Shown: in pieces, positions 23,301 through 32,743 of the stretch | Layout of the letters: each line of letters opens with the position of its first letter | Numbering within the stretch: the first letter of the stretch is position 1 | Origin: Podarcis raffonei | Taxonomy: Eukaryota > Chordata > Lepidosauria > Squamata > Lacertidae | Reading direction: 5' to 3' | DNA length: 64,000 nucleotides | Assembly: GCF_027172205.1 (NCBI RefSeq) | Contig: NC_070614.1 | Location: 32,602,001 to 32,666,000 of the forward strand | Notes under the pieces: model-generated | What the model was told of the DNA's origin: nothing | The model's input: only the letters and a program-made list of their open reading frames with translations | Databases searched by the model: none | Made by a program: the position numbers and the translations under genes

Positions 23301-25288
23301 TTGCAGAGGTACATTGGGAGATACCACAAAACAGAACACCATAACAAAACAATACAAAAAATATGGGAAGAACCACTTGTCTGCTAAATAAAATAGTCAA
23401 TAAACCAAACGCTCCAACTCCAGGGGGCTAAGGCTCTGTGAGTTCTCCCAATCTTTTTTTTAGGGGGCTGCCCCCCCCCTTCCACTGTTGAGGCCAAACG
23501 TGGAGCCAGGCACGGAGCAAGCTTCATGTCAGGGCCCCCTCCATGTTCTTTGGAAGATGATGCTTCTGCAATAGACATACTTGTAAATATAAGTAGCAGA
23601 ATACAAGCAAAGACAATGGGCTTTAGTGGTGGGAGGGAATCAGAAAGTTCTGCACACCTTGTGTTGTGTTGTGTCACTTATTCAGGTGATCCTGTAAAGC
23701 ACAACCCAAATCTTCCTTTGTAATCATCCCTCCATGCCAAAAGGATGCAATAAAGATGCAGGCAATGCTTTTACTTGCCATCAAAAGCTGCAAGTGAATT
23801 TGTTTTTGTTTAGTTTTTTTAAAAAATGAAAATAGAGGAGATTCCTCTGCAGCACTGAAGAAAATGTCCAGACTTCCAAAAAAAACCTATGTTAAATAGT
23901 GAAATAGTGAATTGCTTGGTGCAATCTTACAGTACTAGTATCTGTCTTGCTTGTGTGTGCTTTTGTGTTTAAAACCACATGAATGTTCTCTCCAATTCAG
24001 TGGATAGGATTCTAAAAATCCAGAGAAATATACGTAAATTAAAAGTAGTACTGTACTACTACTAATAATAATAATAATAATAATGGGCGGCTCCCAACAG
24101 AACACTAAAAACGTGATAAAAGATAAAAGATTAAAATCTTCCCTATACAGGGCTGCTTTCAGATGTCTTCTAAAAGTCAGATAGTTGTTTATTTCCTTAA
24201 CATCTGATGGGAGGGCATTCCACAGGGCAGGCGCCACTACCGAGAAGGCCTTCTGCCTGGTTCCCTGTAACCTCACTTCTCGCAATGAGGGAACCGCCAG
24301 AAGGATATGGATGATTCTCAGATATGGATGATTCTTTAATTTGCACCAGTACACTGTACTGCCACCTCTTTTCCCCCAGCCACCATCTTGCCAGCGCCAT
24401 TTGCCCTCCCACCACATGCTTGCTTGCTTGCTCCCATACACACCTTGCTGCTTCCACCACCACTACCCTGCAGGAACGGCCTCCCAGAGGAACTTTGGCA
24501 CAATCCTTTTACAATCTCAAAAGCGTCTTCCTCTGCTCTGGCGCATCCTTTTTCCAGTCGACAGACACCTTCCTGGAAGGCACTTTGGAGATCATGAGGA
24601 AATATGTCCCATTGACCTCCATAGGATTTACTTCTGAGTGAAAATCCCTAGGAATGGGATGTTGAATTGAAATTTCTATTTATCGCATGGTACAATGGCA
24701 GCTTGTTGAACGTGGCGTCGTTGTCCAATTAATGAAGTCCGTTTTCTTTACTTTGCAGTTGACGTGGTCTTCGACCCCCGAGTCAGCTCCCTCACAACCG
24801 GAAGTGTCCAGAGTGTTTCAGACACAGGAAATATTTCTAAGCTTTTTTACTACAGTGATATGTTAACCCTTCATACCTTCATTGTGGCAGCACACTTTTT
24901 TTCTGAAGGCAAATATTACTGGGAAGTGGAAGTTGTCCAAAAAGAAAATTGGGACTTAGGGGTTGCTTCTCATTCTGTTCATAGAAAAAGGAAGGCCAAA
25001 CTGCATCCTGAGAATGGCTACTGGGTCATAGGACTTGATGGTGGGAAAGATTACTGGGCTCACACAAAGCCAAGGACCCATCTAGAAGTGACTGGAAATA
25101 TTACAAATATAGGAATGTTCCTAAATAAGGAGAAAAGTTCCAGAACCCTACCTTTTTATGACGTCCACACAAGAAGTAAATTGCACACTTTCTGTATCTC
25201 CTGTCCTGACAAGCTTTCTCCTAACTTGTCCATGGGCCCCGTAACTGCAGAGATAGATCACTGGAAAAATCAATATTCCATTGTTTGA
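10163..25288 (+). CDS. Butyrophilin-like receptor: V-set Ig, membrane segment, coiled coil, B30.2
   Basis: Joining 10163-10247, 12161-12517, 13302-13415, 14241-14327, 14865-14904, 22274-22317 and 24759-25288 gives one open frame of 1257 bases (418 residues), and every junction has GT-AG. Order: signal peptide about 1-28; V-set domain 29-147 with C51, W66 and the D-x-G-x-Y-x-C motif ending at C126; sequons at N108 and N149; membrane helix about 160-183; Glu/Lys-rich coiled coil 186-242; PRY-SPRY 243-418. Butyrophilins are surface proteins that tune T cells, with B30.2 in the cytosol sensing ligands. This one lacks the IgC domain of mammalian butyrophilins; V-only plus small heptad exons recalls avian BG proteins. 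The transcript is assembled by eye, and other small exons could exist. I give no orthologue name. Confidence 0.85.
10687..10928. mobile_element. Tigger/pogo-like MITE
   Basis: It starts CAGTGGTACCTCGGGTTA and ends with the inverted version ...GGTACCACTG, flanked by TA on both sides. There is no coding capacity. It belongs to the GGGTTAAG subfamily also found at 21359, 27033 and 30379. Confidence 0.85.
11330..11875 (-). mobile_element. L2 LINE 3' end with a short LINE-tail insertion
   Basis: The minus-strand translation matches the end of the L2 ORF (VPSLREVKLQETRQ) and its 3' UTR, with an ATT microsatellite tail at 11334-11380. About 110 bases near 11585-11690 look like the 3' tail of another LINE (GCTTTGAGACTCCTG..., ending in TTC repeats) inserted into it. 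It is 5' truncated. Confidence 0.8.
12161..12517 (+). CDS. Exon: V-set immunoglobulin domain
   Basis: The exon is 357 bases, phase 1 to phase 1, with acceptor TTTTTTTTCCAG and donor GTATGA. It carries the B-strand Cys (VILPC), the core Trp (VQWKK) and the F-strand DEGSYSC. A fortuitous ATG at 12115 reads through the pyrimidine tract into this exon and mimics a leader; the spliced leader at 10163 is preferred. Confidence 0.92.
13302..13415 (+). CDS. Exon: transmembrane segment
   Basis: The exon is 114 bases, phase 1 to phase 1. It reads GNSTSENYCSC followed by about 24 hydrophobic residues (AFWVIFVFFLLTLLALAVTVW) and HK, a single-pass helix. The 784-base intron before it holds no IgC exon. 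Confidence 0.88.
14241..14327 (+). CDS. Exon: acidic coiled-coil linker
   Basis: The exon is 87 bases, phase 1 to phase 1, acceptor CTCAAG and donor GTATGT. It encodes a Glu/Lys-rich helix (REKETLSRNEEQSAKEENEE...). The sequence after its donor is the first of four related intron starts (14328, 14905, 16642, 22318). Confidence 0.75.
14865..14904 (+). CDS. Small exon: coiled-coil repeat, first copy
   Basis: The exon is 40 bases, phase 1 to phase 2, after TTTTTTAG and before GTATGC. It reads GLFPENRTLQEEK. It is related to the exon at 22274, whose length difference restores the frame exactly. Confidence 0.6.
14905..15320 (+). repeat. Intron block of the tandem-duplicated unit, copy A
   Basis: It aligns by eye with 16642-16790 and with 22318-22610 plus 23270-23730: the same post-donor sequence (CAAACAACCATTTG, CCAATTAAAATATA), the same CACAAAACAGAACACC block and the same TTTAGTGGTGGGAGGGAATC-type block. 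These blocks were copied together with the small exon. Confidence 0.75.
15405..16044. mobile_element. Mariner-type MITE with internal palindromes and a tandem array
   Basis: Terminal inverted repeats CCGTATTTTTCGCCCTATAG / CTATAGGGTGAAAAATACGG are flanked by TA at 15403-15404 and 16045-16046. Inside lie a perfect 62-bp palindrome (15495-15556), a second palindrome with 15-bp arms (15846-15860 and 15865-15879), and about two and a half direct copies of a G/C-rich unit of roughly 105 bp (15565-15835). There is no transposase. Confidence 0.85.
16625..16641 (+). pseudogene. Relic of the small coiled-coil exon, third unit copy
   Basis: Only the last bases of the exon (CTGCAGAAGGAAAAAG) and the following donor GTATGT survive. 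The acceptor and the first part of the exon are missing compared with the copies at 14865 and 22274. The following intron sequence aligns well with the other copies. It is probably not spliced in. Confidence 0.6.
17084..17571 (+). mobile_element. Solo LTR-like insertion
   Basis: A 488-base insert starts TGTCAGAAACC and is flanked by GCTGA on both sides (17079-17083 and 17572-17576). The flanking intron unit reads on smoothly without it when compared with the related unit near 14560. An old solo LTR of a retrovirus-like or Gypsy element is likely; its family is not certain. Confidence 0.6.
18324..18950 (-). pseudogene. L2 ORF, YADD part of reverse transcriptase
   Basis: This frame carries VHQYADDTQLYLSF, the thumb region and the DYCNVLYVGLPLK and HWLPVRFRAQFK motifs. 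It is separated from the upstream and downstream L2 frames by single frameshifts. The last 90 or so codons continue in another frame at 18056-18340. Confidence 0.85.
18892..21084 (-). pseudogene. L2 ORF, endonuclease and first part of reverse transcriptase
   Basis: The open frame runs from the MAGACSTGG region through endonuclease and RT palm motifs, then leaves the true frame before YADD. LINE L2 proteins nick the target and prime reverse transcription there. The remaining RT is in another frame at 18324-18950. Confidence 0.85.
21359..21592. mobile_element. Tigger/pogo-like MITE
   Basis: It has the same termini and body as 10687-10928 (CAGTGGTACCTCGGGTTAAG ... GAGGTACCATCG), flanked by TA. 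Confidence 0.85.
22274..22317 (+). CDS. Small exon: coiled-coil repeat, second used copy
   Basis: The exon is 44 bases, phase 2 to phase 1, after CTTTTTTAG and before GTATGC. After the exon at 14865 it reads TTVLQENRKLQEEK, the same heptad phrase as ENRTLQEEK, and leads in frame into the B30.2 exon. Confidence 0.6.
22318..23730 (+). repeat. Intron block of the tandem-duplicated unit, copy C
   Basis: It is homologous to 14905-15320 and 16642-16790, interrupted by the LTR-like insert at 22630-23083 and by a further insert near 23400-23570. Confidence 0.7.
22630..23083 (-). mobile_element. LTR-like insertion inside a TA repeat
   Basis: A roughly 450-base insert is bounded on both sides by TA dinucleotide runs and interrupts the duplicated intron unit. 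On the minus strand it carries a Ser/Glu/Arg-rich open frame reminiscent of the pol tail inside the Gypsy LTR at 121-903. A solo LTR of a related Gypsy family is possible; the ends are not clean enough to be sure. Confidence 0.4.
24055..24305 (-). mobile_element. L2 LINE 3' fragment
   Basis: The minus strand reads VPSLREVRLQGTRQKAFSVV and ALWNALPSDVKEI, the L2 C terminus, followed by 3' UTR and an ATA tail at 24060-24085. Confidence 0.85.
24759..25288 (+). CDS. Exon: PRY-SPRY (B30.2) domain and stop
   Basis: The exon is 530 bases, entering in phase 1 after CTTTGCAG. PRY begins VDVVFDPRVSSL; SPRY has the GKYYWEVEV motif, the NWDLGVAS strand, GYWVIGL, and a worn version of the LDYE/FYD motif (IGMFLNKE...LPFYD). 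The stop is TGA at 25286-25288. This domain is the intracellular ligand-sensing part of butyrophilins and TRIM proteins. Confidence 0.93.
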
Positions 25289-26700
25289 AGATAAGCAGAT
25301 TGTTCAGAAAGATGAGAGGAGGGAGTGCCACACCTTAGTTCCATCAGCATCCTAGATGAATAATTTTGCATATACTTCTCACAGATAAGTTCTCAAACCC
25401 CAAAAGCAAAGCAAGTCTTAACTTGCCTCGATGAACCATAACGTGTGAGATTATCCATAAAGAATGTGCATTTCTTGCGGATCCCGACAGTTATTCATGG
25501 ACAATTTACTTGACAGATTCAATTTACTTGACAGAAAGACTTATCCAACAAACATTGTAACCGGAGATTTTTATCCCAGTCTGTATGGTGGTATCTTGGT
25601 TCTCGAACTTAGTTCATTCCGGGAGTCCATTCGACTCCCAGAACCGTTCGAAAACCAAGCCACAGCTTCCAATTGGCTGCAGGAGCTTCCTGCACTCAAG
25701 CGGAAGCCGCGTTGGACGTTCCACTTCCGAAAAACATTCGCAAACCAGAACACTTACTTCCGGGTTTGCAGCATTCGGGAGCTGATTTGTTCAACAACAA
25801 AGCCATTCGAGAACCAAGGTACCACTGTATATGTTTTGGGAATTAAATTGTGTGTTTTTTAATTAATAATTTTTTATTAATTTTCAATTACAGTCCAATA
25901 ACAGCCTTATTATAACAATATGAATTTATAATACAATTATTAATACCAAATTATATAATTTAGATAAAGTTCGTCCCCCCCACGTGCTAGATGTGATGGT
26001 TTCATGGTTTTCTTTACTTCTGCATTCAAAATCTTATTAATTCCAATTACATTCCAGTCATAATAATAATCCCTCATACAACAACTGCAATATTAATAAC
26101 TTCTATTTGTGCTGACACATTAAATGATTTATAAAACTACAAGTGAGGAACTCAAACTATATCCTATATCTTTCTGTGTGTGGCAATTATTCTGTCCATG
26201 GTGTTCCTTCCTGTCCTTGTAAGGTGTTATGTCTTTCCTTCCCCCGGTTGTTGCTGTTATGCATCTTGCCTTGGGTGAAGCTGATATCCCACTGTTCCAG
26301 AAATTTCTCATTTGCTCCGTCCCATGCTTCATTGTTTTGCAACTTTAACAACAGCTGCAAAAGTCACTCTGTCCCAGTAAATATTACCTGTTGTCAACAT
26401 TTTTCCTCTCAGCCTGGGAAGAAGAGCAGTCTGTCGAACTGCAGATGACTCAGTAAAGAACCTTATCAGTTCCTAGGGTTTCCTTCCTCCCAACTGAAGA
26501 TATATGAGCAATTATACTTCTAATCAAATTAAATTCCAAGTCCTCTAAGCGTTATTCAGTTCACTTCATAAATAATAAAGGATGGGGAAGAGTCAGCTCT
26601 AAATTTCCATTGTATACCTTTTGCAAAATAGAGCTTCCCTCACTTTTTCCTTTTTTGTGGTGGAATGATGGTGGAAAGATACATGATTTGAGCTTAATAA
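25289..26700 (+). other. 3' flank of the butyrophilin-like gene
   Basis: It presumably contains the 3' UTR. It holds a Tigger-like MITE at 25586-25827 and an A/T-rich block from about 25855 that looks like the tail of a minus-strand LINE, family unclear. A possible poly(A) signal AATAAA lies at 26574-26579. No further gene is seen. Confidence 0.45.
25586..25827. mobile_element. Tigger/pogo-like MITE, second subfamily
   Basis: The termini are TGGTGGTATCTTGGTTCTCG and the inverted CGAGAACCAAGGTACCACTG, flanked by TA. The body differs from the 10687 type and matches the style of 60948-61543. Confidence 0.8.
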
Positions 26701-27032
26701 ATAGAGCAATGATGGGGTAAATGTAACTTATTTTTTGTTTTCGTTGCTTATATTAAATTGATGTTTTATTCACTGGTTTGTTGTTTCTAAAATGACATTT
26801 TGCAAGCTAATTTCAAGGCCCTCTTGCTCCAAAAGATACATATATTTCATTCAAGGAAGTACCGTACATAAAGAATCTGGGAGAAGCTGGTAAGACAGAC
26901 CACCTTCTTAACACCCTGAAGAGCTATCACCTATCAGTATGGACAATACTAAACCACACACTCAAATAGTCTTGAGTTTCAATAAGACACTTCCTAGGTA
27001 TTTTGGGGCAGCTCCAAATTACAAACTAATTA

Positions 27033-27258
27033 CAGTGGTACCTCAGGTTAAATACTTAATTCGCTGCGGAGGTCCATTCTTAACATGAAACTGTTCTTAA
27101 CCTGAAGCACCACTTTAGCTAATGGGGCCTCCTGCTGCTGCCACGCCGCTGGAGCATGATTTCTGTTCTCATCCTGAAGCAAAGTTCTTAACCTGAAGCA
27201 CTATTTCTGGGTTAGCGGAGTCTGTAACGTGAAGCGTATGTAACCTGAGGTACCACTG
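27033..27258. mobile_element. Tigger/pogo-like MITE
   Basis: CAGTGGTACCTCAGGTTAA ... AACCTGAGGTACCACTG with TA on both sides; the 10687 subfamily. Confidence 0.85.
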
Positions 27259-28626
27259 TATGTGGTTTATAAAAATTCATTGACAGTAATGTACAAAAAA
27301 ATCAACACCTTCTTAAATGGGAAAGAACACTCCTTTCAATAATGTCTCTGGCCCCATCTGACTCCTGTGTTCTGTGATGGTTTGAAGGAGGAGCACAAAT
27401 GAAGTGAATTTCTGAACATGCATAGGTTCCTTGATGGGTTACAGAGTCCTTCAAGATCAGGATTTTCAAATGTAGAAAAGTCTACACACAAAACTATATG
27501 TGTGTAGATTCCTCAGTCCATATTCTCAGTCCATGTTTAATGTTTTATTTTGTTTTTAATATGTGTTGGAAGCCGCCCAGAATGGCTGAGGCAACCCAAC
27601 CAGATAGGTGGAGTATAAACAATGAAATGATGATGATGTTCTTCTTGTATTCCTTGGTCTTCATTTGAGTATGTTAGCCTACCTAACTTCTGGTTGGTGG
27701 TGCAGTGATATTAAAAATGTGACAGTTACCTAAAGTACCACCCCCCCCCACACACACACACATGACCAGAAAGGTCACCAAGATTATCAAATAAGAATTT
27801 GCTGAAATCATCCAGCAGCACCCCAAAAGCAGGCCTTCTCCATAGTGAGTCCAGGGTTTGGGAGTCCAGGGTCTAAAATTACCTAAACAGCACCACTGAA
27901 ATCGTGAGACCACAAGGAAAAGGCACTCTGTGCATGCTTGTTGTGACATTTCACAGAAGGAGTCTGGGCCAAAGATAAAAGAAGTGATGCTAAGTGGCTG
28001 AGCAGCAGTGGAGCTACGTGACCAAGACCAGCTGTGGCTGCAAGAGATTTTTAAAAAATAATAATAATAATACACTGCTAATGAGACCATGAGAGTTTTT
28101 TGCACCTTTACTTTGGAAAACGTCTCTGATGTAACACAGTATTTTCCATCTGACTTCTTTCCCATTTAGCAAATACTTGACAGCAAATAATTGACAGCCT
28201 GTCATTTTAAAACTTAAACACCAGAGGGAGCTAAACACATACAGCTTGTTGCAGAATTGATTTTTATTTTTTAACAAATCTGACTGTACTTCTCAGGAGG
28301 CAAGTACTGTCTATATGAAAACACCTGTAGCAGTCCAGAATTATTATTATTTTAAAGCAGGGAGTGGAATTTGGATCAAAACCCAACAAAAGAGACTGTG
28401 TCTAATCCTTAACCTGCATGCATCCCCTCGCCACAATTTCAAATGTGAAATTGCCGCAACATGGCAATGGCCCCATCTCATCCTTCAATTTATAACTTAT
28501 TCATTCACTTTTTAAAAAGAGCAAGATCCCTATGCCCTTACAGGTGGTTTAGCAATCATGTCACCTCTGCTCAGGAGATAATAAAATTATTATTAATAAC
28601 AATACTACTAATAATAATAATTAGTA
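27259..28626. other. Intergenic, no gene recognised
   Basis: It contains a short L2 3' tail in plus orientation at about 27540-27640 (GCCGCCCAGAATGGCTGAGG), a C-run and CA repeat near 27740-27763, and unique A/T-rich DNA. Confidence 0.5.
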
Positions 28627-28978
28627 ACACGGGTGGTGCTGTGGTCTAAACCACAGAGCCTAGGGCTTGCCAATCAGAATGTTGGCGGTTCGAATCCCTG
28701 TGACGGGGTGAGCTCCCATTGCTCGGTCCCTGCTCCTGCCAACCTAGTAGTTCGAAAGCATGAAGTGCAAGTAGATAAATAGGTACCACTCTGGTGGGAA
28801 GGTAAACGGTGTTTCCATGCACTGCTTTGGTTCGCCAGAAGTGTCTTAGTCATGCTGGCCACATGTCCCAGAAGCTGTCTGCGGACAAAACGCCGGCTCC
28901 CTTGGCCTATAGAGTGAGATGAGCGAGCAACCTCAGAGTCGTCCGCAACTGGACTTAACAGTCAGGGATCCCTTTACC
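28627..28978 (+). mobile_element. Sauria-type SINE
   Basis: The tRNA-derived head has the B-box GGTTCGAATCC, the body contains GCAAGTAGATAAATAGGTAC, and the tail reads ...AGAGTCGTCCGCAACTGG... ending CCCTTTACC. The tail resembles the BovB 3' end, the known partner LINE of Sauria SINEs. Confidence 0.88.
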
Positions 28979-30378
28979 ATCACAGAGATTTGAAACTTCC
29001 TGGTTCCTTTAGTTAAATCTTTTTCTTTTACTGTCCCAGGGGAGAAGCTCAGTTTTTCTTTTCCAACAGACATTCAACGTTCTGTGGTTACCACCCAGTC
29101 TTCATTGGGCTGTTTGTGTTTGTTTCTCGGGGGTGGGGGGGCTTAATAATAATAAATAATAATAATAGTTTTCCATACCTTGGGGTTCCTTAAAGCATAT
29201 CAATACTTCTCTTTTGCCTCTTGATGGCATCATTTTAGCTCCAAACCTGTTAGGACATACTACCTGAGTTTGATATTAGGAGTGATGAAGAAATCCAAGA
29301 TTTTAGTAGAGTCATGATTGCTAAGCAGCAGGCCCACCCAGAAACAAAAGATAACAGTAAAGACACAAGACTGTGCCTTTCTAACTTAGTTCTTACTTCA
29401 TGCAAGATCGTAGGCTGTTACCAAGAAGTAACATAGCCCACTATTAATACTGCAAGCCAAACGTGAGGCTGAAGTTGGTTTTGATTTGTAGCCAGGAAAC
29501 AAACATCAGATTCCCAGCCCAAATCCAGCACTTATATTGCCTACAGAAACCTTGCGCTCCTTTAAATTAAATGCAGGCATGCGGTCCTATTCAATGTTTA
29601 ACAGCTAAACAAACAATTAAAATATAAAAAAGAGATGCGAGTCCAGAAAAGAAAGAGTTCCTGTCTATGTTGCTATTGTTTAGTGGGGAGGGATGGACGT
29701 TTCTGCCCAATCACAGCAAATATCCGAAAGGTCTGTAGATTTTCTCTGAGCATCTAAACCAGGAAATGGACCCTGCGTGTCAGTCTACCCTTCCAAGTCT
29801 ATGGCGATCTCATGTTCAGCCCCAGGGGCTTGTGGGAAGGCATCTCAGCCCCCACCCACCGAAGAAGTTAAAGAGCCTGCGCAGGTTTAAAGGTTCGCAG
29901 TAGCTGCAAGCTACACAAACCGGCTTAAGCAGCTTGCTGAGCCAATAGGAGCAGCTGTGTGTGAAAGAGCACATTCACAAACCACGGGGAGAAGCAATTG
30001 GGAGCAGCCAGTTTTGTGAAGGCAGCGTAGCCCCAAGGCACACTCTTAGAGCTTTGTTTTATTAGCAAGGGATGCTGCACCAATGTACGAGGATAAAATT
30101 CAAAAAAAGTATTTGCACCACCTTTTCTGCACACAGATTGCTGCACCTGGATAGCATGCACACTTTGTCCTGCCTGTATTATTTACTCCTTTTCTGGGAA
30201 ACTAACACAGATGACTGCCAAATTAAAGAAGCCCTAACTTTGTGATGTTCTTTATTATGCTCACTCACTTTGCTGTCCTGCAGATGTTTCTCATCCTTTC
30301 CATTACTCCCATTCTACTCTGGGCATTCTTTTGTTCCTAATCTCTTGCGCATATTCACCTATTCCTCAATTCCAACTA

Positions 30379-30619
30379 CAGTGGTACCTCTAGTTATGAA
30401 CTTAATTCGTTCTGGAGGTCTGTTCTTAACCTGAAACTGTTCTTAACTAGAGGTGTGCTTTTGCTAATGGGGCCTCTTGCTGCTGCTGCGCTGCCAGCAC
30501 ACAATTTCCGTTCTCATCCTGAGGCAAGGTTCTCAACTTGAGGTAACTCTTCCAGGTTAGTGGAGTTTGTAACCTGAAGCATTTGAAACCTGAAGCATTT
30601 GTAACTCGAGGTACCACTG
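30379..30619. mobile_element. Tigger/pogo-like MITE
   Basis: CAGTGGTACCTCTAGTTATG ... CTCGAGGTACCACTG with TA flanks; a diverged member of the 10687 subfamily. Confidence 0.85.
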
Positions 30620-30979
30620 TATCTGCTTTTCTTGTTTGTCCCCCATCACACAGCTGTGTAACTCCATCTACTTCCACATCTCACAGAAGTTTCCTCCATC
30701 CCTACCCTTTAAAGATGGACTCTTGCAAAGATAAAGTTGAACACATTTAATACAGTAATGGCAACCAGCTGCCTCTAGGCATATTCGGCTTTAGAGCAAT
30801 AATTTTTTTAAAAGATATAAATCCAAACAGGAGGCATGCAAAGAGCAGAAGAAACAGCAAGAGAAACTTGTGGTAGATCAGATGTTGGAACTTTGGGAGC
30901 AGGGAAACCTAGGTTCAAATCTGTACTTGTTGACTGGTCTTGAGCAAGTAGCTATTGAAAGCCAGTATCCTGTTGAACA

Positions 30980-31260
30980 GTGCTGCATTTGAGCCATGGA
31001 GAACTCAGTTCAAAGCTTCACCCTGCCATGAAGGTCTTTGCATGACCTTGGGTCAATCAGGATCCTACAGGGTTGCTGTGCAGATGAGGAGCGGCAGGGA
31101 AGTCCCATGCATGCCACCCAAAATATGGGCTAAAAATGCAACATATACATCAATGGCCAACGCTCTATTTTATCTCATGGCTGTTCTGAGGATAAAAATG
31201 GGATAATCCTGGAGGAACGGTGCAATATACACATGATAAATAAATAAAACAAAGAAACAA
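30980..31260 (+). mobile_element. Worn CORE/MIR-like SINE
   Basis: It has MIR-like phrases in order: TGACCTTGGGTCAATCAGG, then ATGGCTGTTCTGAGGATAAA and a TAAATAAATAAA tail. It is old and diverged. Confidence 0.5.
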
Positions 31261-31734
31261 TCGAGGAGTTTAAAAAAGGAAGAACTACGTCCCTAGAACT
31301 ACTGGGAGGCAGTGCCAAACTCAGCTAGGACTTTTTTATCAGCCTCAGGTATGCTGTTTTGGCAAGTGCACCTGTATCAAATTACACTCTGCAACTAGCT
31401 CTGGGCCCTTTGTTCTGTGCCAGTCTCTCTGCACTCACTGGCATGCATATAAATATTTAGGAAATGGTAATGCTTGACAGCTGTTTAGTAATAAGGAAAC
31501 AGACACTGCCTGCAGAATTAACCACAATAACACTTAATGGGCAGGTGCCGGGCAGGGTGTATTTACAGATTTTTTGGTAGGTGATTTTGAAGTATAGGAA
31601 CGGTGCAGTAAACATTGGTAAGAGCTGGACTGTGCTTGGAATGCATATTCCTGTGCCTCAGCAAGTCAAAAAAGAAACTTGTGTATGGTACTGGCACAAC
31701 TTGCATTGAATGGCGAATAGTGTTGGCAATATCG

Positions 31735-32480
31735 TGTGTATGTAAATAACAGGAGATTTTATTTATTTCAGTTTTGCAAAACTTCTTAGGAATTGAACAG
31801 GACCTGGAAGTGAGCACTGAGGTCATCAGGTTTGCTAACAATGCCAAGTTATTTAAGGTGGTGAAGATACAAGGCAAACGTGAAAAGCTCCAAACACAGA
31901 TCTCTCCAAGCTGGGTGAATGGACAATAGAGCCAGATAAATGGCAAATGATGTTCAGTGCAAACTAAGTGCTGTGTGATCACACTGGGGCAAAAAGCAAA
32001 CAAAAAAGCCACCCCCCACAATCTTAGTTTCGCATATATTGAACTGGCAGCGACTGATCAGGAAATAAATCTTGGGACTGTTGTGACAAACGACTCCATG
32101 GAAATGGCAGTGCAATGTACAGCATCCATGAGGATGGTGGATTCCACACTAGGAATTATTAGGAAAGGAACAGCAAAGAACTTTGCCAATATCATACCAA
32201 TCTTTGATGAGGCCACACGTGAAACACTATGTACAGTGCTGGTTGCCTCATCTCAAGAAGGATATTGTAAACACTTACAGGGGGGAGAAAAGGAGAACCA
32301 AAGTGATTTGGGGGCTGGGGGCTAGGCTGGAACACCTGCCCTACAAGGAAAGGCTAGAGCTGTGAAAGCTTGTCTGGGGGTGTGGGAGTGATTAAAGATC
32401 ACTTGATCGATCAGTTTACCCTACTACACAGGGTTCTTGTTGTATTAAAGGATGGGAAACAGGTATTCTCAGAGAGGCAG
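31735..32480 (+). mobile_element. Worn LINE fragment (CR1-like reverse transcriptase C terminus)
   Basis: Plus-strand translations keep RT-thumb and C-terminal phrases seen in CR1-type LINEs: EVIRFANNAKLFKVVK, SKLGEWT-like, LGIIRKGTAKNFANIIP and a YKERLEL-like segment. Many substitutions and breaks show an old copy. Confidence 0.6.
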
Positions 32481-32743
32481 ACTTGGCCCCATCTCTGTCA
32501 ATGTTCAGTCACCAGCCCAAGACTTTTCCATTCACCCAGGCCTCCGGTTAATTCATTTTGCTTCATGTGGTGGTGTTCATCTTTTAGTGGGGTGGGTAGG
32601 ACTTGACTCTTATTCATTTATTATTGGATGAGCATTTTATGTATATTGTTACTAGTGATTAAACCTTCTCTGGTTATAAATTGTTATATGAAAACTGTAT
32701 TTTACTGTTTTCAAGTCGCTTTGAGACTTCATTGCAAAAAGGT

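Larger units (their letters stand above)
28979..31734. other. Intergenic, no gene recognised
   Basis: Apart from the Tigger-like MITE (30379-30619) and a worn MIR-like stretch (about 30980-31260), I see only unique non-coding sequence with short ATA/TAA runs near 29145-29167. Confidence 0.45.
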
